From NCBI GenBank assembly GCA_003523545.1, contig DQAM01000164.1, positions 1 to 5,823 of the forward strand: a DNA stretch of 5,823 nucleotides. The letters run 5' to 3'. The notes beneath the pieces are model-generated. The model worked only from the letters and a program-made list of their open reading frames with translations. It had not been told where the DNA came from and ran no database searches. The stretch is from Dysgonomonas sp. (GTDB taxonomy: Bacteria > Bacteroidota > Bacteroidia > Bacteroidales > Dysgonomonadaceae). A program made the position numbers and the translations under genes. Of this stretch, positions 1-5,823 are shown in pieces (the stretch's first letter is position 1; each line of letters opens with the position of its first letter).

Positions 1-795
1 AAATTGAATTGCAGCATGTCGGTAGATTTGTACCAGCTTAAAAAAAGATCATCGGCAATCCGCAGAGATTATCAACTCAATATTTTTGATGCAGACATTC
101 AAATTACCAGAAATTGGAAAGTAAAGCTGGTTGTTAAGACGTTTCCTTATTTATATAACAAATCCTGGGGGAAAAAGTTGCTTTCCCGGTGGAAGGTTTT
201 TAAAAACGAGTACTCTTATGACAAGCGCTTTGAAAGTCTAACGGATAATACTATCTTGTTCGGATATTTTCAGAATGAAGAGTATTTCAGGAAATACAAA
301 AGTCAGATTAGGAAAGATTTTACATTCAAAAATGAATTAAACGGTAAAAATAAGGACATTGCAAAAAAAATGTCAGAAACAGAATCTGTTTCCATGCATA
401 TACGTCGTACCGATTATATGTCGCCTTCTTCTACGCTTGCTGTATTAGATATGGCGTACTATCAGCAGGCTATAAATCTAATGAGGGAAAAAGTGAACAA
501 TCCTTTTTTCTTCATTTTTTCAGATGATATCGAGTGGGTGAGGGATAATCTGGATGTCGGAAGTATCCCACACGTATTTATAGACTGGAACACGGGAAAG
601 GAAAGTTACATAGATATGCAGTTGATGAGCCTTTGCAAGCACAATATAACAGCGAACAGTTCATTTAGCTGGTGGGGTGCGTGGCTCAATAATAATGAGA
701 ATAAAATTGTGATAGCTCCATCTTTATGGTATAAGGGCCAGGTAGGGGTGAAGGACGCTGAAGAATTTCTGGCTGATGGCTGGACAATGATCTAA
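1..795 (+). CDS. Alpha-1,2-fucosyltransferase, GT11 family (5' partial)
   Basis: Probably transfers L-fucose from GDP-fucose to a sugar (often galactose) of a lipid-linked or surface glycan in the cytoplasm. The frame is open to base 1. The N-terminal GDP-fucose-site segment typical of the family (GGxGNQxFQYA) is absent, while the visible start (SVDLYQL...RDYQLNIFD) matches the stretch that normally follows it. About 25-35 residues therefore lie upstream of the window, and the TTG at 4 and ATG at 16 are not the true start. Family motif HIRRTDY is at 397-417. The second signature, SSFSWWGAWLN, is at 658-690, followed by the usual KIVIAPSLWY region and a C-terminal tryptophan motif. The stop is 9 bp before the next glycosyltransferase, so the two are probably cotranscribed. 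The family call is strong; acceptor and linkage are inferred from the family. An uninterrupted run of 8 A lies at 363-370. Confidence 0.9.
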   Translation, partial: KLNCSMSVDLYQLKKRSSAIRRDYQLNIFDADIQITRNWKVKLVVKTFPYLYNKSWGKKLLSRWKVFKNEYSYDKRFESLTDNTILFGYFQNEEYFRKYKSQIRKDFTFKNELNGKNKDIAKKMSETESVSMHIRRTDYMSPSSTLAVLDMAYYQQAINLMREKVNNPFFFIFSDDIEWVRDNLDVGSIPHVFIDWNTGKESYIDMQLMSLCKHNITANSSFSWWGAWLNNNENKIVIAPSLWYKGQVGVKDAEEFLADGWTMI

Positions 796-804
796 AAGAA
801 TAAT

Positions 805-1818
805 ATGGCTAAAGTATCTGTTTTAATGCCTGTTTATAATGCTTCCGGATATTTGGATGAAGCAATCGCCAGTGTGGTCTCGCAGACTTTTACTGATTGG
901 GAGTTTATTATCGTCGATGATGCTTCTACAGACGGAAGCGATACTATTATAAAGAAATATGCAAAAGAGGACAAGAGAATAAAATATTACAGGAACGAGC
1001 AGAATCTGGGCGTTATAAAAACCTTGAACCGTGGCATATTACTTTGTTCCGGCAAATATATTGCACGTATGGATGCAGATGATATTTGTGTACCCGAACG
1101 TTTAGAAATGCAATACAATTTTCTTGAAAAGAATACAGGTATTGCTTTGTGCGGTACTTATGCCATGATCATAAATGAAGAAGGCAGGCCGACAGGAAAA
1201 ATAATAAATCTGCAGTCAGATGAATATTTACAGATTAACTTATTATTTACACCTTCTTTTGTACATCCGAGCATCATGGTAAAAGCAGACGTATTAAAAG
1301 CCAACCTGTATAGTGATGCCTATAAACATGCTGAAGATTACGAACTTTGGTGCAGGATTGCCAGAAACCATAAGGTTGCTAATATCCCGCGTTTCCTTTT
1401 AAAATACAGATGGCATACACAAAATGTATCTGTTGTCAATAATTTTACACAGGAAGATACTAAAAGAAAGATTATAAGAGGTGAATTGCAGAGGCTGGCT
1501 TTGAATCCCGATAAAGAGGAATTAAAACTACACACCATTTCTTACAGGCAATACGATGCAAAAGCTGATATTGGAAAAGAAGCATTTACCGATTATGATA
1601 AATTAGAAAACTGGTTCTCCAAAGTTATAAATGCAAACAAACTTTCCGGGATTTATAGTCCTAATGCCCTTTCCGCCCATTTGTGGAGCAGGTGGATAGT
1701 ATTGTGCCTTGCTCAGAAAAATTACAAAAGACTCTTATCCAAGCCCGGGTTTATTTCTTTCAAACCCCATGTCTTTATCCGGCTCATCCGTCTGGTTTAC
1801 TTTTACAGTAGAAAATGA
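805..1818 (+). CDS. Glycosyltransferase family 2 (GT-A fold)
   Basis: A 337-residue inverting sugar transferase that likely adds one sugar from a nucleotide-sugar donor to a surface-polysaccharide repeat unit on the cytoplasmic side. The N-terminus reads VSVLMPVYNASGYLDEAI, the classic GT2 opening. Donor-binding Asp residues lie in VDDAS (37-41), the metal-binding DxD motif is in MDADD (89-93), and the likely catalytic-base ED is in HAEDYEL (175-181). YRWHTQNVS (201-209) is the usual segment after the catalytic core. The last ~100 residues are a basic, aromatic-rich tail without a clear transmembrane helix, perhaps for peripheral membrane contact. The ATG at 805 is preceded by an A-rich stretch and no Shine-Dalgarno, normal for Bacteroidetes. 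It follows the GT11 gene by 9 bp and is the last plus-strand gene before a convergent boundary. Donor and acceptor cannot be read from the sequence. Confidence 0.93.
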   Translation: MAKVSVLMPVYNASGYLDEAIASVVSQTFTDWEFIIVDDASTDGSDTIIKKYAKEDKRIKYYRNEQNLGVIKTLNRGILLCSGKYIARMDADDICVPERLEMQYNFLEKNTGIALCGTYAMIINEEGRPTGKIINLQSDEYLQINLLFTPSFVHPSIMVKADVLKANLYSDAYKHAEDYELWCRIARNHKVANIPRFLLKYRWHTQNVSVVNNFTQEDTKRKIIRGELQRLALNPDKEELKLHTISYRQYDAKADIGKEAFTDYDKLENWFSKVINANKLSGIYSPNALSAHLWSRWIVLCLAQKNYKRLLSKPGFISFKPHVFIRLIRLVYFYSRK

Positions 1819-1870
1819 GTATAACTCCTGACTTTCAGAAAAGTTTGTTTATTAAACTTATTCACACCAT

Positions 1871-1942
1871 TTTGTCATGCTGAATAAAGTGAAGCATCTG
1901 GCTTCTTATAAAAAGATCCTTCGTTATACTCAGGATGACAAA
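1871..1942. repeat. Imperfect intergenic inverted repeat (dispersed-palindrome type)
   Basis: Two 29-bp arms (1871-1899 and 1914-1942) are inverted copies matching at 23 of 29 positions by my hand alignment, around a 14-bp spacer. Ends are TTTGTCAT on the left and ATGACAAA on the right. The layout GTCAT.CTGA...GAAG.ATCT resembles palindromes I know to be scattered between genes of many Bacteroidetes and other bacteria. Each arm also contains its own 5-bp hairpin: ATGCT/AGCAT (1877-1881/1893-1897) and ATCCT/AGGAT (1916-1920/1932-1936). It lies between convergent genes and may help separate transcripts, but neither strand shows a U-tract after the stem, so it is not a standard intrinsic terminator. 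The rest of the 1819-1985 gap shows nothing I can support. Confidence 0.75.
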
Positions 1943-1985
1943 TAAGAGCCAAAAGATTAAAAAGACAGGGTTAATTATAAAATAA

Positions 1986-2564
1986 TTATTTCTGGATAAG
2001 GCTTATAAACTCCTCACGGGTTTTGGCCTGATTGAAAACGCCAGTAAAATCGGAAGTTGTAGTGACCGAATTTTGTTTTTGCACTCCTCTCATCTGCATG
2101 CACATGTGCTGGGCTTCCAAAACAACCATTACTCCCAACGGATTAAGCGTTTTCTGGATACATTTCTTAATCTCGGTTGTCATGCGCTCCTGTACTTGTA
2201 GACGGCGGGCAAATACATCTACGACCCGTGGTATTTTACTCAATCCGGTAATATAGCCGTTCGGGATATAAGCCACATGCGCTTTTCCCCAGAATGGAAG
2301 CATGTGATGCTCGCAAAGGGAATAAAAATCAATGTCCTTTACAATAACCATCTGGCGGTAATCCTCCTTAAACAGGGCTTTACGTAATATCTCTTCCGGA
2401 TCTTCATTGTACCCTTTTGTCAGGAACTGCATGGCCTTAGCTACGCGCATAGGCGTGTCCAAAAGCCCTTCACGGCCGGAATCTTCCCCCAGAAGTTCTA
2501 TAATTTCTTTGTAATGAGTAATTAATTGCGGAAGTTTCTTTTCTTCGTTTTGGATAGACGACAT
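1986..2564 (-). CDS. folE: GTP cyclohydrolase I
   Basis: Cytoplasmic zinc enzyme that converts GTP to 7,8-dihydroneopterin triphosphate, the first step of tetrahydrofolate synthesis and a possible source of other pterins or of queuosine precursors. At 192 residues it has the length of a compact bacterial FolE. Visible signatures are [15 protein letters not shown] (31-45), [20 protein letters not shown] (82-101), [20 protein letters not shown] (107-126) and [12 protein letters not shown] (150-161). By alignment with E. coli FolE the zinc ligands are C84, H87 and C155, with H86 and H153 in the active site, all present. The ATG is only 2 bp after the stop of the SPOR gene, implying translational coupling. 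It is the last gene of the minus-strand cluster and converges on the glycosyltransferase genes. Confidence 0.97.
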   Translation of the reverse strand: MSSIQNEEKKLPQLITHYKEIIELLGEDSGREGLLDTPMRVAKAMQFLTKGYNEDPEEILRKALFKEDYRQMVIVKDIDFYSLCEHHMLPFWGKAHVAYIPNGYITGLSKIPRVVDVFARRLQVQERMTTEIKKCIQKTLNPLGVMVVLEAQHMCMQMRGVQKQNSVTTTSDFTGVFNQAKTREEFISLIQK

Positions 2565-2566
2565 TT

Positions 2567-3097
2567 TTATTCTACGGGTATTCTTATTTCATCATTAACA
2601 ACATACATCTCCCTTCCGAATGAGGGAAAATGAATTCTCATTTGCTCCAGGGCCTGATCGGCCTGCTCGCGTGTCTGGAAATGTCCGGCCCTCACCCTCC
2701 AGTTAGGTGAATTATAAGCTACCGTTACATCCATTGCCGGAAATGTAGAGCGTATAGTATTTCTTCTCGATTCGGCCTCATTCTTCGACAGCCTTTGATT
2801 ATTGCCCGAATATACCTGGATACGGAAACCTTTCGCCCGCACAAAATTTCTGGATGAAGACGCCGTCCCCGTAGTACTGAGCTGTTGGGCAAAATAATTG
2901 GCGGATGCGGCAACTCCCGATACGATTTTTGTGCCGAGCAATTTGCTTATTGCATCGTCCTGATAAATAGTAATATTTCCCTGCCCGGGTTTAGTCCTGT
3001 TTAAATCATCTATGATAGATGTATTGTTCTGGGCGAAGGAAGATAGACTGAAAACAAATAATCCGAATAATAAATATAGTGATTTTATCATATCCAT
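2567..3097 (-). CDS. Secreted SPOR-domain protein
   Basis: A 176-residue envelope protein. The first ~22 residues form a signal peptide (basic MDMIKS, hydrophobic core, then SSFA|Q). There is no lipobox Cys, so it is probably soluble in the periplasm. A low-complexity Ser/Thr/Ala linker (about 65-84) leads to a SPOR domain at ~89-172: FRIQVYSG, the helix [32 protein letters not shown], then the helix [16 protein letters not shown] and a final strand. SPOR domains bind glycan strands stripped of stem peptides, often at division sites. No catalytic domain accompanies it, so the role here is inferred. The start could be the ATG at 3097 or the in-frame ATG two codons on (3091), which gives MIKSLYLL; the signal peptide works with either. 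It follows tpiA by 65 bp across a terminator and is coupled to folE. Confidence 0.9.
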   Translation of the reverse strand: MDMIKSLYLLFGLFVFSLSSFAQNNTSIIDDLNRTKPGQGNITIYQDDAISKLLGTKIVSGVAASANYFAQQLSTTGTASSSRNFVRAKGFRIQVYSGNNQRLSKNEAESRRNTIRSTFPAMDVTVAYNSPNWRVRAGHFQTREQADQALEQMRIHFPSFGREMYVVNDEIRIPVE

Positions 3098-3112
3098 GTT
3101 TTAGCGTTTTTA

Positions 3113-3143
3113 TAAAAATACGGAGAGACCGGAATCTCCCCGT
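3113..3143 (-). terminator. Intrinsic terminator downstream of tpiA
   Basis: Read on the minus strand, ACGGGGAGA and TCTCTCCGT form a 9-bp stem with a single G-U wobble around the 6-base loop TTCCGG (3120-3143). It is followed directly by ATTTTTAT (3119-3112), a U-tract. It starts 19 bp after the tpiA stop and lies wholly upstream of the SPOR start. GC-rich stem, short loop and U-run make this a convincing Rho-independent terminator or partial attenuator for the tpiA transcript. Confidence 0.8.
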
Positions 3144-3162
3144 AAATATATAAAATCTTACA

Positions 3163-3921
3163 TTAGAATGCTTGAATAATCGGCATAAACTTCTCAACTT
3201 CCAGAGATGCACCGCCGATTAGTCCGCCATCGACATCCGGATTAGAGAATAGTTCCTTAGCATTCGATGCATTTGCGCTTCCTCCGTAAAGGATAGAAGT
3301 ATCGTCCGCTACCGTTTCGCCGTATTTTCCGGCAATAGTTTTACGGATGAACGCATGCATTTCCTGTGCCTGCTGTGGTGTTGCGGTCTTACCTGTACCT
3401 ATAGCCCAAACAGGCTCATAAGCAAGAATTATTTTACCGAAATCTTCAGCAGAAAGGTCGAATAATGCATTTTCGATCTGGGTCCTTACTACTTCCTCCT
3501 GCTTTCCTGCTTCTCTCTCTTCCAGCACTTCTCCTATACAGAAAATAGGTTTCAGGCCGTTAGCTAAAGCAAGAAGAACTTTTTCTTTCAGTATAGCGTC
3601 TGTTTCACCGTAATAACTGCGTCTTTCGGAATGTCCCAATATCACGTATTTAGCACCTGTGGAAGCTACCATTTCGGCAGATACTTCCCCTGTATAGGCT
3701 CCCGATGCTTTATCAGCACAGTTCTGTGCGGCAACATGTAGTTTTTTATCGTTGATTTTTCCCGAAATGTGAGCCAGATGGATAAAAGGAGCTCCTATTA
3801 TCACCTCGCAATTTATTTTATCGTGGTTACTCAATGCTAACTGAAGAGCATCTGTGAAAGCTAAACCTTCCTGAAGATTCTTATTCATCTTCCAGTTTCC
3901 TGCTACAATGTTTTTTCTCAT
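3163..3921 (-). CDS. tpiA: Triosephosphate isomerase
   Basis: Interconverts dihydroxyacetone phosphate and glyceraldehyde 3-phosphate in glycolysis and gluconeogenesis; a cytoplasmic TIM-barrel homodimer. At 252 residues it is full length. Key residues are intact: N9 and K11 in AGNWKMN, the electrophile H97 in ILGHSERR, the catalytic base E169 in [14 protein letters not shown] (which carries the flexible lid loop), and the phosphate-binding YGGS (212-215) and GGLIGGASL (232-240). The ATG at 3921 gives the family's standard N-terminus [13 protein letters not shown] and is preceded by an A/T-rich leader without Shine-Dalgarno. It begins 14 bp after the DoxX-like gene and is followed by a strong terminator, so it is likely the main product of the upstream transcript. 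Confidence 0.98.
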   Translation of the reverse strand: MRKNIVAGNWKMNKNLQEGLAFTDALQLALSNHDKINCEVIIGAPFIHLAHISGKINDKKLHVAAQNCADKASGAYTGEVSAEMVASTGAKYVILGHSERRSYYGETDAILKEKVLLALANGLKPIFCIGEVLEEREAGKQEEVVRTQIENALFDLSAEDFGKIILAYEPVWAIGTGKTATPQQAQEMHAFIRKTIAGKYGETVADDTSILYGGSANASNAKELFSNPDVDGGLIGGASLEVEKFMPIIQAF

Positions 3922-3935
3922 CTCAAATTAATTTT

Positions 3936-5288
3936 TTATGTTAGTTCATTATGCTTGGTTTCTTTTTCATCTTTCTTTTTCGGATCGTTATAAGGCCGTC
4001 TCTGATATATCAAGGCATCGAAAAGTTTTGTCCCGATTATAGGAACAAGAAGAAAGAAAGCGACCGTAAGTATGCGCCTTTTGTCACGTTGCTCCGTGTC
4101 GGGAATTTCACTTAACGAGAGTTCTTCCAACGGGCGGTTAAGGCTTTTCTCTTCAGGGACAGTGTGGTCAGCCCATTTGTTTACGATAGTGCCGTTTTTT
4201 AATAATACCAATCCCGGATTGGAACGGACAATAGTCTTAAGCAGGCGTTCGTCGGCAGAACAGAAATTGAAGTTGGTAATGTCTTCTTTTTCTTTTTCGA
4301 TAATAATGTCCTGAGGAGAAGCTGTCAGACAATAGAATGTATATCCGTATTCTTCTGCATAATTGTTCACATCCTCGAACCGGCTGAGGTAATTCCTGTC
4401 CATTTCTTCCAGAGAATAGGCAATCATCAGGAAAGTATATCCTGTATCTGCCAGTATTTCTGTGGTAATATCTTCTGTTCCTTCAATCTCGGTTCGTTCC
4501 GGATTGAAGTATAGGCGTGTCACTGCAAAATCTGTAATGAGCGGTTCTTCTCCTTCTTTTATGAGTTTGCTTTTGCGGTCAACGAACACCCATGTACTGT
4601 CCTGCCATGGATAATTGTCTTCTGTAAACTCTTGCTGAGTGCCGTCTTTTTCGTAAATGAAAACGTTCTCATAAACGGGAGCACGGCCTTCTTCCACTGT
4701 CATCAGCTGAGGTATATTATTTCCCGGCTTATAAGGGCGGAAGTCGATAATAGGTTCGTTATAATAATTGTACAGGCAGAATGAAATACCGAAAATAACA
4801 ATCCATAACCCTACAAACCAATAAAATTTTCCTGTAAATAAGTTGGTTATTTTTTCGTGGTATATCAATGTTACGACGGAACATGCCAGCAATACTATAT
4901 TTTTGTAGAATGTCTGCCAGTTCGTAATAATGAGCGCATCCCCAAAGCATCCGCAGTCTTTTACAGGTTCTGCAATTGCCAGATAGAGTGTGAGCGGGGT
5001 CATAAAGATCATCACCAGAAACATGAGCCTGGATGTCCACTTGCGGTATAATCCGATAAACATGAATAGTCCCAAACAGAATTCCCCGGCACACAATACG
5101 ATGGCCATCAGAAAAGCAAAGCCGTGAAGTTCAGTAAGCCCGAAGCTGGTCAGGTAATCCTGTATCTTGTATGTAGTACCCATCGGGTCTACGGATTTCA
5201 CAAAGCCGGAAAATACGAAGGTAATTCCCAGGATCACTCTGGAAAGTTCTACGACGATTTTTATCAGTATGTTTTTTGTTTTACCCAT
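3936..5288 (-). CDS. DoxX/MauE-like membrane protein with C-terminal thioredoxin-like domain
   Basis: A 450-residue inner-membrane protein. Residues 1-175 carry about five hydrophobic helices (~8-30, 55-80, 86-106, 127-144, 155-174). The motif DCGCFGD (111-117), in the loop before the fourth helix, is typical of MauE/DoxX-like proteins, and C66 and C71 lie in helix 2. Residues ~175-404 form a hydrophilic region, and a sixth helix (~405-428) is followed by a Lys/Arg-rich tail. Positive charges place the tail and the 81-87 loop inside and the hydrophilic region in the periplasm. Residues ~282-390 resemble a thioredoxin fold: strand YTFLMIAYS, strand YTFYCLTAS, then NPGLVLLKNGTIVNKW with P358 at the cis-Pro position. 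SLEEM stands where CxxC would be. It lies 15 bp after the DUF1599 gene and 14 bp before tpiA. The family call is good; any role in disulfide or quinone chemistry is inference. Confidence 0.85.
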   Translation of the reverse strand: MGKTKNILIKIVVELSRVILGITFVFSGFVKSVDPMGTTYKIQDYLTSFGLTELHGFAFLMAIVLCAGEFCLGLFMFIGLYRKWTSRLMFLVMIFMTPLTLYLAIAEPVKDCGCFGDALIITNWQTFYKNIVLLACSVVTLIYHEKITNLFTGKFYWFVGLWIVIFGISFCLYNYYNEPIIDFRPYKPGNNIPQLMTVEEGRAPVYENVFIYEKDGTQQEFTEDNYPWQDSTWVFVDRKSKLIKEGEEPLITDFAVTRLYFNPERTEIEGTEDITTEILADTGYTFLMIAYSLEEMDRNYLSRFEDVNNYAEEYGYTFYCLTASPQDIIIEKEKEDITNFNFCSADERLLKTIVRSNPGLVLLKNGTIVNKWADHTVPEEKSLNRPLEELSLSEIPDTEQRDKRRILTVAFFLLVPIIGTKLFDALIYQRRPYNDPKKKDEKETKHNELT

Positions 5289-5303
5289 TTGGTTTTGCCG
5301 GAA

Positions 5304-5823
5304 TTATTCTTCGTCCTCCGGATATTCCAGTTTAATGAGGCCGAATATCGAATAATTGATCATATCCATGTAATTGGCGTCTATACCTTCTGAAACAATA
5401 GTTTGTCCCTGATTGTTTTCTATTTCTTTCGTACGGTAGATTTTCATCAGTATAAGATCCGTGTACGAACTGATCCGCATGCTTCTCCATGCTTCTCCGT
5501 AATCATGATTTTTGGCAAACATCAGTTCCTTGGTTTCGAGCATGTATTTATCGTACAACTGTAATGCTTCTGCGGGAGAGATGTCGACCGTATCGGTATA
5601 TCCCAATTCGAGCTGAATCAGCCCTATGATTCCATAATTCACAATAGCGATGAATTCCGAATCGATGGACTCATTTACTTTGCTGACACCCGTTTCTTCT
5701 ATACTGCGTATTCTTTTTGCTTTGATAAAAATCTGGTCGGTAAGGGATTGGGGGCGCATAATACGCCACGAAGCCCCGTAATCCTGCAATTTTTTTTCAA
5801 AAAGATTACGGCATTTGGATATG
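5304..5823 (-). CDS. DUF1599 (Nmad1-type) protein with tandem duplication (5' partial)
   Basis: A small soluble, probably all-helical protein with no signal peptide. The frame stays open to the window end: beyond the TTG at 5789 it continues upstream as ISKCRNLFEKK, which fits the family, so the true start is outside and 173 codons are visible. Two homologous halves can be seen. Counting from that TTG, half A has DYGASWR (3-9), D18, K23, R26 and NYGIIGLIQLE (51-61). Half B has DYGEAWR (96-102), D111, K116, R119 and NYSIFGLIKLE (145-155). I recall DUF1599 being grouped with domains associated with nucleotide modification, and the K..R...E...D..NY pattern recalls MazG-like helical NTP hydrolases. 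Both are family-level hints, and no activity can be assigned. It is the most upstream visible gene of the minus-strand cluster, 15 bp before the DoxX-like gene; the operon promoter must lie outside. Confidence 0.85.
   Translation of the reverse strand, partial: ISKCRNLFEKKLQDYGASWRIMRPQSLTDQIFIKAKRIRSIEETGVSKVNESIDSEFIAIVNYGIIGLIQLELGYTDTVDISPAEALQLYDKYMLETKELMFAKNHDYGEAWRSMRISSYTDLILMKIYRTKEIENNQGQTIVSEGIDANYMDMINYSIFGLIKLEYPEDEE

Noticed and set aside
4..18. TTG at 4 or ATG at 16 as the true start of the GT11 gene
   Set aside because: The frame is open to base 1, and the conserved N-terminal GxGNQ segment of the family is missing, so the gene begins outside the window.
1841..1859. AAGTTT/AAACTT hairpin in the convergent gap as a terminator for either strand
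   Set aside because: The stem is only 6 bp with one G-C pair. On the minus strand just TT follows the stem before CTG; on the plus strand no U-tract follows. Chance is likely in AT-rich DNA.
3130..3162. Possible promoter for SPOR-folE (TATATTTA on the minus strand near 3146)
   Set aside because: It lacks the final G of the TAnnTTTG box, and no TTTG is found at the expected -33 distance. It is also upstream of the terminator hairpin, so it would have to read through it.
4759..5094. Overlapping 111-codon frame and other open frames inside the DoxX-like gene
   Set aside because: They lie in alternative frames of a well-supported gene, are Cys/Arg/Ile-rich with no family resemblance, and have no independent start context.
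5787..5789. TTG as the start codon of the DUF1599 gene
   Set aside because: The frame continues upstream with family-like sequence (CRNLFEKK before LQDYG), so the gene begins outside the window.
5790..5797. 8-base homopolymer in the DUF1599 gene as a frameshift or slippage site
   Set aside because: It encodes part of EKK in a frame that matches the family on both sides, and nothing suggests a switch in a housekeeping gene.

Overview
The window looks like Bacteroidales DNA (Bacteroides, Parabacteroides or Dysgonomonas type). The proteins read like that order. The intergenic DNA is AT-rich, starts are preceded by A-rich stretches rather than Shine-Dalgarno boxes, and the minus-strand gene order DUF1599 / DoxX-MauE / tpiA / SPOR / folE is one I associate with this group. 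I cannot fix the genus from sequence alone.

Left part (1-1818, plus strand): the end of a surface-polysaccharide (capsule, O-antigen or exopolysaccharide) locus. A GT11 alpha-1,2-fucosyltransferase, cut at its 5' end by the window edge, is followed after 9 bp by a complete GT2 (GT-A fold) glycosyltransferase. These two genes are visibly more AT-rich than the right part, as such loci often are.

Middle (1819-1985): a convergent intergenic gap of 167 bp. Its main content is an imperfect 29-bp inverted repeat (1871-1899 / 1914-1942) with the hallmark TTTGTCAT...GATGACAAA ends of a dispersed bacterial intergenic palindrome. Each arm also has its own small inner hairpin, and the bases that differ between arms are compensated inside each arm.

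Right part (1986-5823, minus strand, read right to left): five tightly packed genes. They are a DUF1599 protein built from a tandem duplication (5' end outside the window), a polytopic DoxX/MauE-like membrane protein with a probable thioredoxin-fold periplasmic domain lacking CXXC, triosephosphate isomerase (tpiA), a secreted SPOR-domain protein, and GTP cyclohydrolase I (folE). Gaps are 15, 14, 65 and 2 bp. The 65-bp gap holds a convincing intrinsic terminator, so SPOR-folE are probably read at a lower level than tpiA or from a promoter I could not identify. The genes serve different processes (glycolysis, folate/pterin synthesis, cell-envelope functions), so this is a conserved housekeeping cluster rather than one pathway.

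I do not see a clear new defence or mobile system. The points most worth a second look are the self-compensating palindrome, the duplicated DUF1599 protein, and the membrane redox-like protein with a degenerate thioredoxin domain.
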